From Littorina saxatilis (taxonomy: Eukaryota; Mollusca; Gastropoda; Littorinimorpha; Littorinidae): 64,000 bases of DNA. Below, piece after piece: positions 33,301 through 42,818 of this stretch; position 1 is the first letter of the stretch, and each line of letters starts with the position of its first letter. The stretch covers positions 16,795,551 to 16,859,550 of the forward strand of contig NC_090251.1 in assembly GCF_037325665.1 (NCBI RefSeq), in the 5' to 3' direction. Under the pieces are notes generated by a model. That model ran no database searches, had not been told where the DNA came from, and worked only from the letters and a program-made list of their open reading frames with translations. The translations under genes and the position numbers were made by a program.

Positions 33301-34966
33301 CCGATACATTAGGAGAGCGGACGAATCTTGCAAACTTCTGGAAAAGGCTCTGTCCATTCGACCAACATCGACAGGGCACCATCATCTTGCTCTGACCTAC
33401 AAGTTCCTGGCCACAGACGAGAAATATAAGTACCAGACTAAAGTACCGGGATACTACCGGCAGCTGGAAAGGCAATCCTTCAGAGGCGGTCACACCAGGA
33501 GCTATCACGGCCAACCTAGAGTTGACGAAACCTTTACCCAACAGTTTGAGCACATGTCCTTGGGAAACGCCAGAAACGCACCTGGAACTGTCAGTGGCAC
33601 GCCCCCACTCAGTCTGAATAGAGATGTCCGAATGATGCAGAAGGTTTACAAGTCCACTCCCAAAGGCGTTACCAAGTTTTCCAGAGATGACAAATTTGTG
33701 AGTCAGATACTGCATCACCTGAAACAGTCGGTTGCAGTCAGCGAAGGGGAAAACACACGTGCTTTGTATGATCTTGGCATTATGCATAAGGCTTTAAATG
33801 AACTGAAAGATGCAATGGGGTGTCTTCAGAAAGTGGAAAAAAATCCAAATCAGATGTTCGTTACTGATGAAGTCAACATGTACGAGCAAATGGGGCTGAT
33901 CAAGCGAGAGCTAGCTGAGTCTGAGACAAACGAAACCAGAAAGCAGCAACTCATGAAGGACTCTGAGTCGATGCTGCTCATGGCTTTAAACGCTGCGAGT
34001 AAGATATTCGCCACATCTCCAGGGATGAAAGAGAGCCTCGGAGAAGTGTGGCACTCATTTCCCACCCTGCTGCAGATCGTGGAAGAGTCCGACAAGAATC
34101 CTCATCAGAAGCTCGAAAACAAGGCCAAGCTATTTCAGTTGATCAAGGACCACAAGCAATCTCTGAACTTGCTTAAACGAATTAGGCAGATGGATCCCAA
34201 CAAGGTTCAGGATCCTGAACATCTTAAGCTGTGGATTGAAGAGTACGTGGCTATGAGGCAGTTTGAAGATGCCTTGGGTTTCATTGCATTGGTGGAATTC
34301 ACTCCTCAGTCTACCGACACGATGCATCTGTTTGAAGATGAGCACTTTGTGCTAAAGATTTACCTGCATGCAGCACGCCAAGCACTACTGGGGAATGGTC
34401 GCATCGCAAAACCCCACTTCAGGAATGTGTTTCAAGAGACAGCAGTCCGTAACGCAGAGGTAACGAGTAGCTCTGAAGACACAGACGCATCCGAGGATTC
34501 GAGGGAAGAAGAAGAAACCTGGGATGTGATGATTCTGCACGAGGACTGTTCGCGAGAGAAAGCTATCGCCATGGCAGAGATTCTTCATACATTTTGTGGA
34601 CTGAGAGTTCCTATCATGGACAGAGACTTGCTACCCAACAGACTTGAACTGGAGGGGGTTTTGAGGATGATGAGGCGAAGCAAACTTGTTGTCGTCATGG
34701 CAGGGGGACCAGTATCCAGTGAGCTGCGATACTACATCCATTATGTCGCCAAACGTCCTTCCACGGTGACTCTTCTGGTGGACGGTAACCACGTGCCCGA
34801 GATGCTGAAGAGACATCGCTCCATGGCCTGTCCAGAGGAAGTGTTCACACTCAGCGATCAGTCCCAGGAGATGGGGGTCTCAGCAGTGGACGCCCTTTGC
34901 AAGGTCTTCAGCTTTATGGTCGGCGTTGACATGGACCAACTTGAGGTAGACATCGCATCAACCTGA
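27346..34966 (+). CDS. IFIT-like TPR protein with C-terminal TIR-like domain, gene B
   Basis: Exon 1 is 27346-27367 (22 nt, donor GTAGCC) and exon 2 is 32433-34966 (acceptor TTTGCTTTCAG), giving 851 residues beginning MDFSPDTASMVSFCESRNQ. Architecture as in gene A: LKDFPHTFQLQNED start, TPR helices to about residue 350, a shorter linker than gene A's Ser-rich stretch, second helical block, acidic SSSEDTDASEDS linker, and a TIR-like domain from residue 704 (WDVMILHE, PIMDRDLLPN, SKLVVVMAGG, VSSELRYYI). Compared by eye with gene A, the N-terminal ~110 TPR residues and the TIR domain are about nine-tenths identical, the middle far less. Direction and spacing indicate tandem duplication. A second possible first exon lies at 28364-28385. 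Cytosolic antiviral or signalling role is inferred. Confidence 0.88.
27490..27780. repeat. Probable interspersed repeat remnants
   Basis: Contains GCGCATGTATCCGGCCAGGG...CAAAGCGCTGTGCAATC, then after AT-rich DNA a AATAAAACTTGACTTGACTT end, like retroposon tails. Boundaries and family are uncertain. Confidence 0.4.
28157..28302 (+). promoter_or_regulatory. Putative alternative promoter 2 of gene B
   Basis: TTACGTCA (28157-28164), GGGGAACCCC (28200-28209) and TTCAGTGT (28297-28304) repeat the module seen at 16697-16866 and 27112-27266. The ATG of the alternative exon at 28364 lies 155 bp after the kappaB-like site, against 154 and 171 bp for the other two. Confidence 0.55.
28364..28385 (+). 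CDS. Alternative first coding exon of gene B (GC donor)
   Basis: ATGGACTGTTACCCTGACAAAG is 22 nt, the same length and phase as the main first exon, and would give MDCYPDK in place of MDFSPDT before joining exon 2 at 32433. The donor is AAAG followed by GCAAGT, which fits the strong consensus of the minor GC-AG class rather than GT. A promoter-like module sits just upstream. Use in vivo is unproven; it could be a decaying duplicate with a mutated donor. Confidence 0.5.
28446..28700. repeat. Probable interspersed repeat (GGTATAGGGGTGTGTATAGG)
   Basis: Contains ATTCGGTCGATGTG, GTTT and GT runs, GACCGATCGTCGCCAAACTT and a GGGAAATAACCTTCTC end, a composition I associate with molluscan interspersed repeats. 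Boundaries are uncertain. Confidence 0.4.
28701..29068. other. Intron 1 of gene B, nothing firm
   Basis: Contains two short direct copies of CGCGATTTGTAAAAATGTAAAAA-like sequence (28850-28925) and otherwise unique DNA. Confidence 0.4.
29079..29474 (-). mobile_element. Retroposon family H, minus strand, 10-bp target duplication
   Basis: Full-length copy of the family also at 13045-13411, in reverse, from the CTTTCTTTATTTGGTG tail to CGGCCGCGGGGGG. CACTCCCGAC occurs at both edges (29069-29078 and 29475-29484). A 60-bp tail fragment of the same family lies at 29985-30050. Confidence 0.82.
29706..30234. mobile_element. hAT-like MITE, 5-bp target duplication, with nested fragment
   Basis: Ends CAGGGGCGGA and TCTGCCCCTG, flanked by CATGA on both sides (29701-29705 and 30235-30239). 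A family H tail fragment lies inside at 29985-30050. The element at 39844-40076 has a related end (CAAGGGCGGATC) and also a 5-bp duplication, so the two are probably relatives. Confidence 0.68.
30584..30775 (+). repeat. Intron module shared with gene A, copy 1
   Basis: Contains AACTTTCGGTTTTG, TTTCCACGAAGCTGTTTTCT and GCATAGCAGCA...CAGTCGAGTAG. The same blocks occur once in intron 1 of gene A (18190-18812, split by the TTAA MITE) and once more in gene B at 31300-31447. Confidence 0.75.
30776..31299. other. Homopolymer and trinucleotide repeats in intron 1 of gene B
   Basis: G tract at 30796-30815, C tract at 30872-30888 and a CAA-rich stretch at 31036-31096. The G tract and later G runs near 31480-31515 sit just after the shared modules, as does the G tract at 18838-18850 in gene A. 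Confidence 0.7.
31300..31447 (+). repeat. Intron module shared with gene A, copy 2
   Basis: More divergent copy of 30584-30775: CAACTTTCAGTTTATGCAG, TTTCCACGAAGTTGTTTT and AGTCAAGTCAGTAGGTAATA. The end resembles gene A at 18790-18812 more than copy 1 does. Confidence 0.65.
31600..32073 (-). mobile_element. Retroposon family P, minus strand, 12-bp target duplication
   Basis: Exact flanks ATTGTCAAACAG at 31588-31599 and 32074-32085. Nearly identical to 15122-15629 outside the poly-C region; a 61-codon open stretch in it is identical in both copies, showing recent activity. The hairpin end (CCGCAGTG...CACTGCGG) lies at the right and the TTTG tail at the left. Confidence 0.88.
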
Positions 34967-35129
34967 AGTTCTTGCCTTTCTGTTTACAAGTCTATAACGT
35001 TATTACTTAACACGTTCGCAAAACTGCTTGACTGACATTTTACCTTTTGACACTGATGACAGAAATGGAGTAACTGCATCTGCCTGCATCTGCACTTGAA
35101 TCATTACGAGAACACTCATCTGGTATTGA

Positions 35130-35328
35130 CTATGATAGGCTGTGACAGTTTTGGTGGACGGTGCAGTGACTATGCGTCTGAGACGCTGAGAAGAAATCTC
35201 TTCATGACCTGTCCAGAGGAAATGTCCACACACACAGATCAGTCCAAAGAGGATGGCTCTGGTCTTGACGCTCCTTCTTGTCGACGTGGACACAAACAAG
35301 CCTGAGATTGACATTGCATCGTCCTGAA
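35130..35328 (+). pseudogene. Decayed duplicate of the C-terminal end, in 3' UTR of gene B
   Basis: GCTGTGACAGTTTTGGTGG and CATGACCTGTCCAGAGGAAA, GATCAGTCCAAAGAGGATGG, then CCTGAGATTGACATTGCAT, parallel to the relic behind gene A at 23790-24062 but with a further internal loss. It lies between the stop at 34966 and the AATAAA at 35405. Its presence behind both genes means it existed before they duplicated. Confidence 0.72.
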
Positions 35329-35404
35329 GATGACGTATACTTCCCGTGCAAACGATCAAGTAGACACCAAGCGGGTCGAGTGCTTGTGTCTGAGATGTTC
35401 ATTC

Positions 35405-35410
35405 AATAAA
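35405..35410 (+). terminator. Polyadenylation signal of gene B
   Basis: AATAAA in TTCAATAAAAAC, in the position matching the AATAAA at 24123 behind gene A; the next 40 bp are similar in both. Confidence 0.65.
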
Positions 35411-36038
35411 AACAAAATTAAATGTTTGTGAAATCAAATGCTTATTATATATGCTTTAAAGCTGTTTTGCTGCGGTGTTATGCGCCACTACTGTAATATC
35501 ACATGTCATTTCAACCCGATTCCTTCACTCTAGGGGCCGTCCTGCCATATATCGTGGTCATAACTGTAACACGTAATGATGCATTAGCCTCCTTGAGATT
35601 GGGATCGCTAGCTTGGTGGTCAGCGTGAACCGGAACCAACAGACGGAAAGAAGAACCATTGATTCAGCCTAAAACTTTTTCGTGCAAAGACTTGAGAGGC
35701 AAAGACACCCGATATTCAACTTGGCACATGAATGCCGAACGAGGAAAATGTTTTGATCTTTCTAGTGAATCATGATTTGCGAAAAAGACACTGACCTCGG
35801 AAATCGTAACAAAGCGGACACAGGTTTGGTTGTCTTGCTTTTGCCTTTTCTTTCACGTGACATTACTGGGGATAAAAACGCTCTTTCTGTTTGTCTTGTG
35901 GTGCCAGTATGGGCACCCAGGCTGTAAGAAACTTGGAAGCCTCAGTAACTTAACCTGATCCAGGCTGCCTACGTGTGCGCTTACTTGACCGTGTGCACAA
36001 TCGAGCACCCCGACGGACCTGCGCACGGTAACATTAGG
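35411..36038. other. 3' flank of gene B
   Basis: No gene recognised. The first 100 bp or so align with the 3' flank of gene A; the rest appears unique. Confidence 0.45.
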
Positions 36039-36379
36039 CAGGGTTTCATTTACTAGTGCGCCCTGCGCCATTGGCGCATTAAATCTGAAAATGTCCCATC
36101 ACAATTCCCTTCAGTGCATCAAAGGGCGCATTGATATTACGTACCACTGCGCCACCAAGAGGATGTACACTTTACATCGGATTACACACACACACACACA
36201 TACAGAGATAACACGATATAACGGTTAATTCTCAGATGGCACCATATTGCACCATTTTACATCTTTGGTCAAAACGGGTACAGGCCTCTTTGGCGCTTCT
36301 TGCCTTCGACTATGTCCCATCGAAATGTGGTTGAGGGGGACAAATGTCCCATTGCCTCTTTCTCCCAGGCTAAACCCTG
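36039..36379. mobile_element. hAT-like MITE, 6-bp target duplication
   Basis: Ends CAGGGTTT and AAACCCTG, flanked by ATTAGG on both sides (36033-36038 and 36380-36385). 341 bp with no coding capacity. Several elements in EIF4G2 introns share the CAG-type ends and 6-bp duplications. Confidence 0.7.
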
Positions 36380-36627
36380 ATTAGGCCTCCTCCAGCACTG
36401 AAATTCACACCCACACGATACTTTTCAGAGCTTGGTTTGATAAGTTAGATGTACCTTTTGTTAGATGTGAATTTATATGATTGATCTGTCCAATACTTCA
36501 CATGAGATAAGAGTATTCTTAAATGTGATCAAATACCAAATGGCAACAGCCTAGCTGCTTCACTGTACAGAAAAAGCCAATGCATTCAGAACGTGTTTGA
36601 CTATTGGGCTTGGTTCGCAAACCTGCT

Positions 36628-36666
36628 TGACAGTGACTATACAGTAACATGCCCTGTAAAAATAGA

Positions 36667-36716
<50 letters not shown>

Positions 36717-39700
36717 CGGGTGTGTGTGCGTTTACTTGACAATGATATATATACAGTAACATGTCCTGTAAAAAGGTGTGTGTGTGTGTTTACTTGACAA
36801 TGACTATACAGTAACATGTCCTATAAAAAGGTGTGTGTGTGTGTTTACTTGACAATGATATACAGTAAGATGTCCTGTAAAAAGGTGTGTGTGTGTTTAC
36901 TTGACAATGATATACAGTAACATGTCCTGTAAAAAGGTGTGTGTGTGTACGTGTGTGTGTTTACTTGACAATGACTATACAGTAACATGTCCTATAAAAA
37001 GGTGTGTGTGTGTTTACTTGACAATGATATACAGTAACATGTCCTGTAAAAAGGTGTGTGTGTGTTTACTTGACAATGACTATACAGTAAGATGTCCTGT
37101 AAAAAGGTGTGTGTGTGTTTACTTGACAATGATATACAGTAACATGTCCTGTAAAAAGGTGTGTGTGTGTTTACTTGACAATGACTATACAGTAACATGT
37201 CCTGTAAAAAGGTGTGCGTGTGTGTTTACTTGACAATGATATACAGTAAGATGTCCTGTAAAAAGGTGTGTGTGTTTACTTGACAATGATATACAGTAAC
37301 ATGTCCTGTAAAAAGGTGTGTGTGTGTTTACTTGAAAATGATATACAGTAACATGTCCTATAAAAAGGTGTGTGTGTGTGTTTACTTGACAATGATATAC
37401 AGTTACATGTCCTGAAAAAAGGTGTGTGTGTGTGTTTACTTGACAATGATATACAGTAAGATGTCCTGTAAAAAGGTGTGTGTGTGTGTTTACTTGACAA
37501 TGATATACAGTACCATGTCCTGTAAAAAGGTGTGTGTGTTTACTTGACAATGATATACAGTAACATGTCCTGTAAAAAGGTGTGTGTGTGTTTACTTGAC
37601 AATGATATACAGTAACATGTCCTGTAAAAAGGTGTGTGTGTTTACTTGACAATGATATACAGTAACATGTCCTGTAAAAAGGTGTGTGTGTGTGTTTACT
37701 TGACAATGATATACAGTAACATGTCCTGTAAAAAGGTGTGTGTGTGTGTGTTTACTTGACAATGATATACAGTAACATGTCCTGTAAAAAGGTGTGTGTG
37801 TGTGTTTACTTGACAATGATATACAGTAACATGTCCTGTAAAAAGGTGTGTGTGTGTGTTTACTTGACAATGATATACAGTAAGATGTCCTGTAAAAAGG
37901 TGTGTGTGTGTGTTTACTTGACAATGATATACAGTAACATGTCCTGTAAAAAGGTGTGTGTGTTTACTTGACAATGATATACAGTAACATGTCCTGTAAA
38001 AAGGTGTGTGTTTACTTGACAATGATATACAGTAACATGTCCTGTAAAAAGGTGTGTGTGTGTGTTTACTTGACAATGATACAGTAACATGTCCTGTAAA
38101 AAGGTGTGTGTGTTTACTTGACAATGATATACAGTAACATGTCCTGTAAAAAGGTGTGTGTGTGTGTTTACTTGACAATGATATACAGTTACATGTCCTG
38201 AAAAAAGGTGTGTGTGTGTGTTTACTTGACAATGATATACAGTAAGATGTCCTGTAAAAAGGTGTGCGTGTGTGTTTACTTGACAATGATATACAGTAAC
38301 ATGTCCTGTAAAAAGGTGTGTGTGTGTTTACTTGACAATGACTATACAGTAACATGTCCTATAAAAAGGTGTGTGTGTGTGTTTACTTGACAATGATATA
38401 CAGTAAGATGTCCTGTAAAAAGGTGTGTGTGTGTGTTTACTTGACAATGATATACAGTAACATGTCCTGTAAAAAGGTGTGTGTGTATGTGTTTACTTGA
38501 CAATGATATACAGTAACATGTCCTGTAAAAAGGTGTGTGTGTTTACTTGACAATGATATACAGTAACATGTCCTGTAAAAAGGTGTGTGTGTGTGTGTTT
38601 ACTTGACAATGATATACAGTAACATGTCCTGTAAAAAGGTGTGTGTGTGTGTACGTGTTTACTTGACAATGACTATACAGTAACATGTCCTATAAAAAGG
38701 TGTGTGTGTGTGTTTACTTGACAATGATATACAGTAACATGTCCTGTAAAAAGGTGTGTGTGTGTGTTTACTTGACAATGATATACAGTAAGATGTCCTG
38801 TAAAAAGGTGTGTGTGTGTACGTGTGTGTGTTTACTTGACAATGATATACAGTAACATGTCCTGTAAAAAGGTGTGTGTGTGTACTTGACAATGATATAC
38901 AGTAACATGTCCTGTAAAAAGGTGTGTGTGTTTACTTGACAATGATATACAGTAACATGTCCTGTAAAAAGGTGTGTGTGTGTGTTTACTTGACAATGAT
39001 ATACAGTAACATGTCCTGTAAAAAGGTGTGTGTGTTTACTTGACAATGATATACAGTAACATGTCCTGTAAAAAGGTGTGTGTGTGTGTTTACTTGACAA
39101 TGATATACAGTAACATGTCCTGTAAAAAGGTGTGTGTGTATGTGTTTACTTGACAATGATATACAGTAACATGTCCTGTAAAAAGGTGTGTGTGTTTACT
39201 TGACAATGATATACAGTAACATGTCCTGTAAAAAGGTGTGTGTGTGTTTACTTGACAATGATATACAGTAACATGTCCTGTAAAAAGGTGTGTGTGTTTA
39301 CTTGACAATGATATACAGTAACATGTCCTGTAAAAAGGTGTGCGTGTGTGTTTACTTGACAATGATATACAGTAACATGTCCTGTAAAAAGGTGTGTGTG
39401 TGTTTACTTGACAATGACTATACAGTAACATGTCCTATAAAAAGGTGTGTGTGTGTGTTTACTTGACAATGATATACAGTTACATGTCCTGAAAAAAGGT
39501 GTGTGTGTGTGTTTACTTGACAATGATATACAGTAAGATGTCCTGTAAAAAGGTGTGTGTGTTTACTTGACAATGATATACAGTAACATGTCCTGTAAAA
39601 AGGTGTGTGTGTGTTTACTTGACAATGATATACAGTTACATGTCCTGAAAAAAGGTGTGTGTGTGTGTTTACTTGACAATGATATACAGTAAGATGTCCT

Positions 39701-40378
39701 GTAAAAAGGTGTGTGTGTGTGTTTTACTTGACAATGATATACAGTTACATGTCCTGAAAAAAGGTGTGTGTGTGTGTTTACTTGACAATGATATACAGTA
39801 AGATGTCCTGTAAAAAGGTGTGTGTGTGTTTACTTGACAATGACAAGGGCGGATCTAGGGGGGGGGGGTTACATGGGTTACATAACCCCCCCACCCCCCA
39901 AAAAAAGAGGTAATTTATTGGCTCAGGATGCACCAGATAGCTCTATTTTGCTTCTTTGGATAAAAAAAATTTCCGGACCCCCCTAGAGGCTTAGGCGCCT
40001 TTGTCGCCGTCAACTTGTATCTTCGCAGTCATTTTTAACCCCCCCCCCCCCTCCAAAGTGAATTGATCCGCCCTTGAATGATATACAGTAAGATGTCCTG
40101 TAAAAAGGTGTGTGTGTGTGTTTACTTGACAATGACTATACCGTAACATGTCCTGTAAAAAGGTGTGTGTGTGTTTGCTTGACAGGGACTATACAGTAAC
40201 ATGTCCTATAAAAAGGTGTGTGTGTGTGTTTACTTGACAATGATATACAGTAAGATGTCCTGTAAAAAGGTGTGTGTGTGTTTACTTGACAATGACTATA
40301 CCGTAACATGTCCTGTAAAAAGGTGTGTGTGTGTTTGCTTGACAGGGACTATACAGTAACATGTCCTGTAAAAAGAGA
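36628..40378 (+). repeat. 3.7-kb minisatellite, ~50-58-bp unit, dozens of copies
   Basis: Unit: a GT run of variable length, TTTACTTGACAATGATATAC, then AGTAACATGTCCTGTAAAAAG. Subtypes carry AGTAAGATG, AGTTACATGTCCTGAAAAAA or ATGACTATACAG. Higher-order order of subtypes recurs (for example around 37380-37470 and 38180-38270). The first degenerate unit (36628-36670) is continuous with unique DNA homologous to the 3' flank of gene A (24370-24420). A MITE at 39844-40076 interrupts it. Apparent open frames on both strands come only from the periodicity. Confidence 0.95.
39844..40076. mobile_element. hAT-like MITE inserted in the minisatellite, 5-bp target duplication
   Basis: Perfect inverted ends CAAGGGCGGATC and GATCCGCCCTTG; AATGA on both sides (39839-39843 and 40077-40081), exactly the repeat-unit sequence that was split. 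Interior has G and C tracts. Insertion postdates at least part of the array expansion. Confidence 0.82.
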
Positions 40379-40379
40379 T

Positions 40380-40381
<2 letters not shown>

Positions 40382-40460
<79 letters not shown>
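40382..40460. repeat. GT microsatellite at the end of the minisatellite
   Basis: About 38 GT units. The following sequence (AGTTTTGCATGCTTATATGG...) matches the DNA following the GT repeat behind gene A (AGTTTTGCATGTTTATGCG near 24690). Confidence 0.92.
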
Positions 40461-40461
<1 letters not shown>

Positions 40462-40618
40462 AATGGTGTGTTTAAGAACACATTTTTCCATGTACATTGA
40501 AAATGTATTTATATTCTTCTGTTTTATAGTTTTGCATGCTTATATGGTGTGTTTTTTATAATGTTGTAGATCCTATTGTTTTGAAGTGTTATTATGTACT
40601 GTGATTTTATAATGGAAC

Positions 40619-41080
40619 TAGATGATTACCCGCTTCGCGGGGTACCGGCTTTGCCGGAAAGAAGTAGAGCCGAATACCAGGCTGCGCCTGGGAGGAAAGG
40701 AGATAAACGCGCAAAACACTGGAGACCTTCTAAAAATAGTAACGTGCAGTGACCTTCTAAAAATAGTAACGTAGTAACGGGAATATGGATTGACGCCACA
40801 CGGAGGAAGGGAGATAATCGCGGCTGAAAACACTGGAGAAGATAAGGAAGAGTTACTGGTAGTGGATCCAGACAACAACAACAACAACAAACATCGGTTC
40901 AGCGCGCACAGCGCTGCGCGCTGAGAGCACGTGTTGTAATATCTCATCGATGAGGTTGTGTCCGGGGTGTAGCTGAATACGGTGTCCAAATTTGAAAAAG
41001 ATCCACCGAGAACTTTGGCCGTGCATCGCGAACAGACAGACAGACAGACAGACAGACACTAGTCGTATATATATAGATAG
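40619..41080. repeat. Interspersed repeat ending in CAGA/GACAGACA
   Basis: Starts TAGATGATTACCCGCTTCGCGGG and ends with an AGAC run, CACTAGTCGTATATATATAG. Includes two copies of GACCTTCTAAAAATAGTAACG. A common invertebrate retroposon-type end, but the family is not certain. Confidence 0.5.
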
Positions 41081-42243
41081 ATATGCTGCAAAAGTGAATG
41101 AACAGAGCTAATGAAGCAGGTCATGCGGGGAAGTTTGACATGCTCAATTGATAAAGATTATTCGGTCAAATGTTGTTCTTGTTTTTCCTCTGTTGATTCT
41201 GGACTGATTAAACCTTTGAAGAAAAGAATTCCAACTGACCGTTTTTATTCTTTATTTATTAATGCACTAATTATTTGTTTACTTCACTTCAATTCTGTAT
41301 TGATTTTGTATGTAGTTTTGTTGTTGTTGCTAAATGTCAGTGGCCCTATTCAGCCTTTGATCAAAGGACCCGACATTGCTATGTATATGAGTTGATCCAG
41401 CCGTAATCTTTTCTTTAGGGGGGGTTACTAATTTGTGCCTGATCTTGCCTGTGATGTGTCATGTGATGAGAAAAAAATGCACCGATTGATACTCATAGAT
41501 ACTCATTTAAGTTGGTTAAATGCCCCCCCCCCCCCCCCCACCCCAATGCTGGCTAAATCATGGGATAAGAAGAAAACAAATGAAAAACTTATGTACATAA
41601 AAAAAAAGTGGGTCCCATGCCCAGCTTTAAAAAAAAATGTTATCCCGGTTCTAGCATGATCGTGTCTGTGATGAAAAAAACGCCCCCTTTTTTAATAAAA
41701 AAATGCATTTGTCTATTTTAAATTCTATATGTGTCTTTATTTTCCCCGGGGGTGTCTGTGGAAATTTCCTGTTTGTATTTGTGACACTGTTTAATGTCAT
41801 AACTACCATATGCACAATAGCGCCTTAATAGCTAAAAGTAATACTCCTCAGTGACACAAGTAATTGTCAGAAATTGCCCGAAGATCTACAGTTTGGAATG
41901 TTGTCACGACACCTTAAAATTAGTGTTTGAACAATCAATTATTCGAACCTAGTCTTGTGTTTTTGTGTTTTACTTTTCATCTTTCTTCAAATTATAGACA
42001 GCCCGGCTACTAGTAGTGGAAAACGTCACGTATTTCTTGTAAAAAATGAAATTTAAAAAAAAGTAATCAAGCGCACCATCATGAACAAATTGACAAAAAT
42101 GAGAGACCAAATGAAAAGCCTCCCACCCTTTTCAAGAGCGTCCCACCTCAACATGTTGTGGGAGGACGGTTGAACTGGCTGTGCAGATCAAAAAGCTCCA
42201 ATAAGTATAGTTAAAACGGTTCTCCTTCCTGTAGCAGGAGTTC
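41081..42243. other. Intergenic, nothing recognised
   Basis: AT-rich with homopolymer tracts (poly-C at 41523-41538, poly-A near 41600-41635). No exon, promoter or repeat family supported. Confidence 0.5.
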
Positions 42244-42325
42244 TTATATGTCTACTATTGAACACATACGATTTGACAACCTATTAAATATTATGATGCG
42301 TTTTCAATTTAAGCTTAGCTTTTTG
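42244..42325 (+). repeat. Third copy of the IFIT-like gene upstream block (remnant)
   Basis: ATTGAACACATACGATTTGACAACC-type sequence followed by TATTAAATATTATGATGCG and TTTTCAATTTAAGC aligns with 16060-16125 (gene A) and 25940-26010 (gene B). No first exon or coding exon follows, so only the leading edge of a third unit is present. Confidence 0.65.
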
Positions 42326-42439
42326 CGTTCCATTAAAAAATCATCGTGTATGTATGCGGCATTGTTTAATGCAGAAATGCTCAAATAAATCTTTTCACAC
42401 ACTTAGAAGTTTGGCAGAAGGTGATAATGTTTGTGCACT

Positions 42440-42700
42440 AGCTCTGTGTATGCAGTGTGTGCACCCGGGCGGTGTGTATGCCGTGTGTGTGTACGATCAG
42501 TGTGTGTGTGCTGGTGTGTGTGTCTGTGTGTGTGTGTGTCAGATCGTGGCGGAATGTCCCGGCGTAGCCGCTGTGTTTGTGTGTCAGTCAGTGTATGTGT
42601 GTGAGAGAGAGAGAAAGAAAGAGAGAGAGAGAGAGAGAGAGAGTGTGTGTGTGTGTGTGTGTCAGTGTCAGTTTTGTATGTGTGTCAGTACTGAAGAACT
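42440..42700. repeat. GT/GA microsatellite region
   Basis: Imperfect GT runs at 42460-42540 and 42640-42660 and GA at 42601-42642, equivalent in position to the GT tracts after the shared upstream block in genes A and B. Confidence 0.8.
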
Positions 42701-42705
42701 CATTT

Positions 42706-42779
42706 TTATATTTAGTCAAGTTTTGACTAAATATTTTAACATCGAGGGGGAATCGAAACGAGGGTCGTGGTGTATGTGC

Positions 42780-42818
<39 letters not shown>

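Noticed and set aside
36889-39431. Long open frames on both strands reading repeated YRTCYCISLSSKHTH or CVYLTMIYSNMSCKK
   Set aside because: They follow from a tandem unit whose length keeps the frame open; both strands are open together, the unit is GT-rich and there is no start context or splice signal. Not a protein gene.
36628-40378. Regularly spaced repeats resembling a CRISPR array
   Set aside because: The so-called spacers are just variable GT runs, and the organism is an animal. It is a minisatellite.
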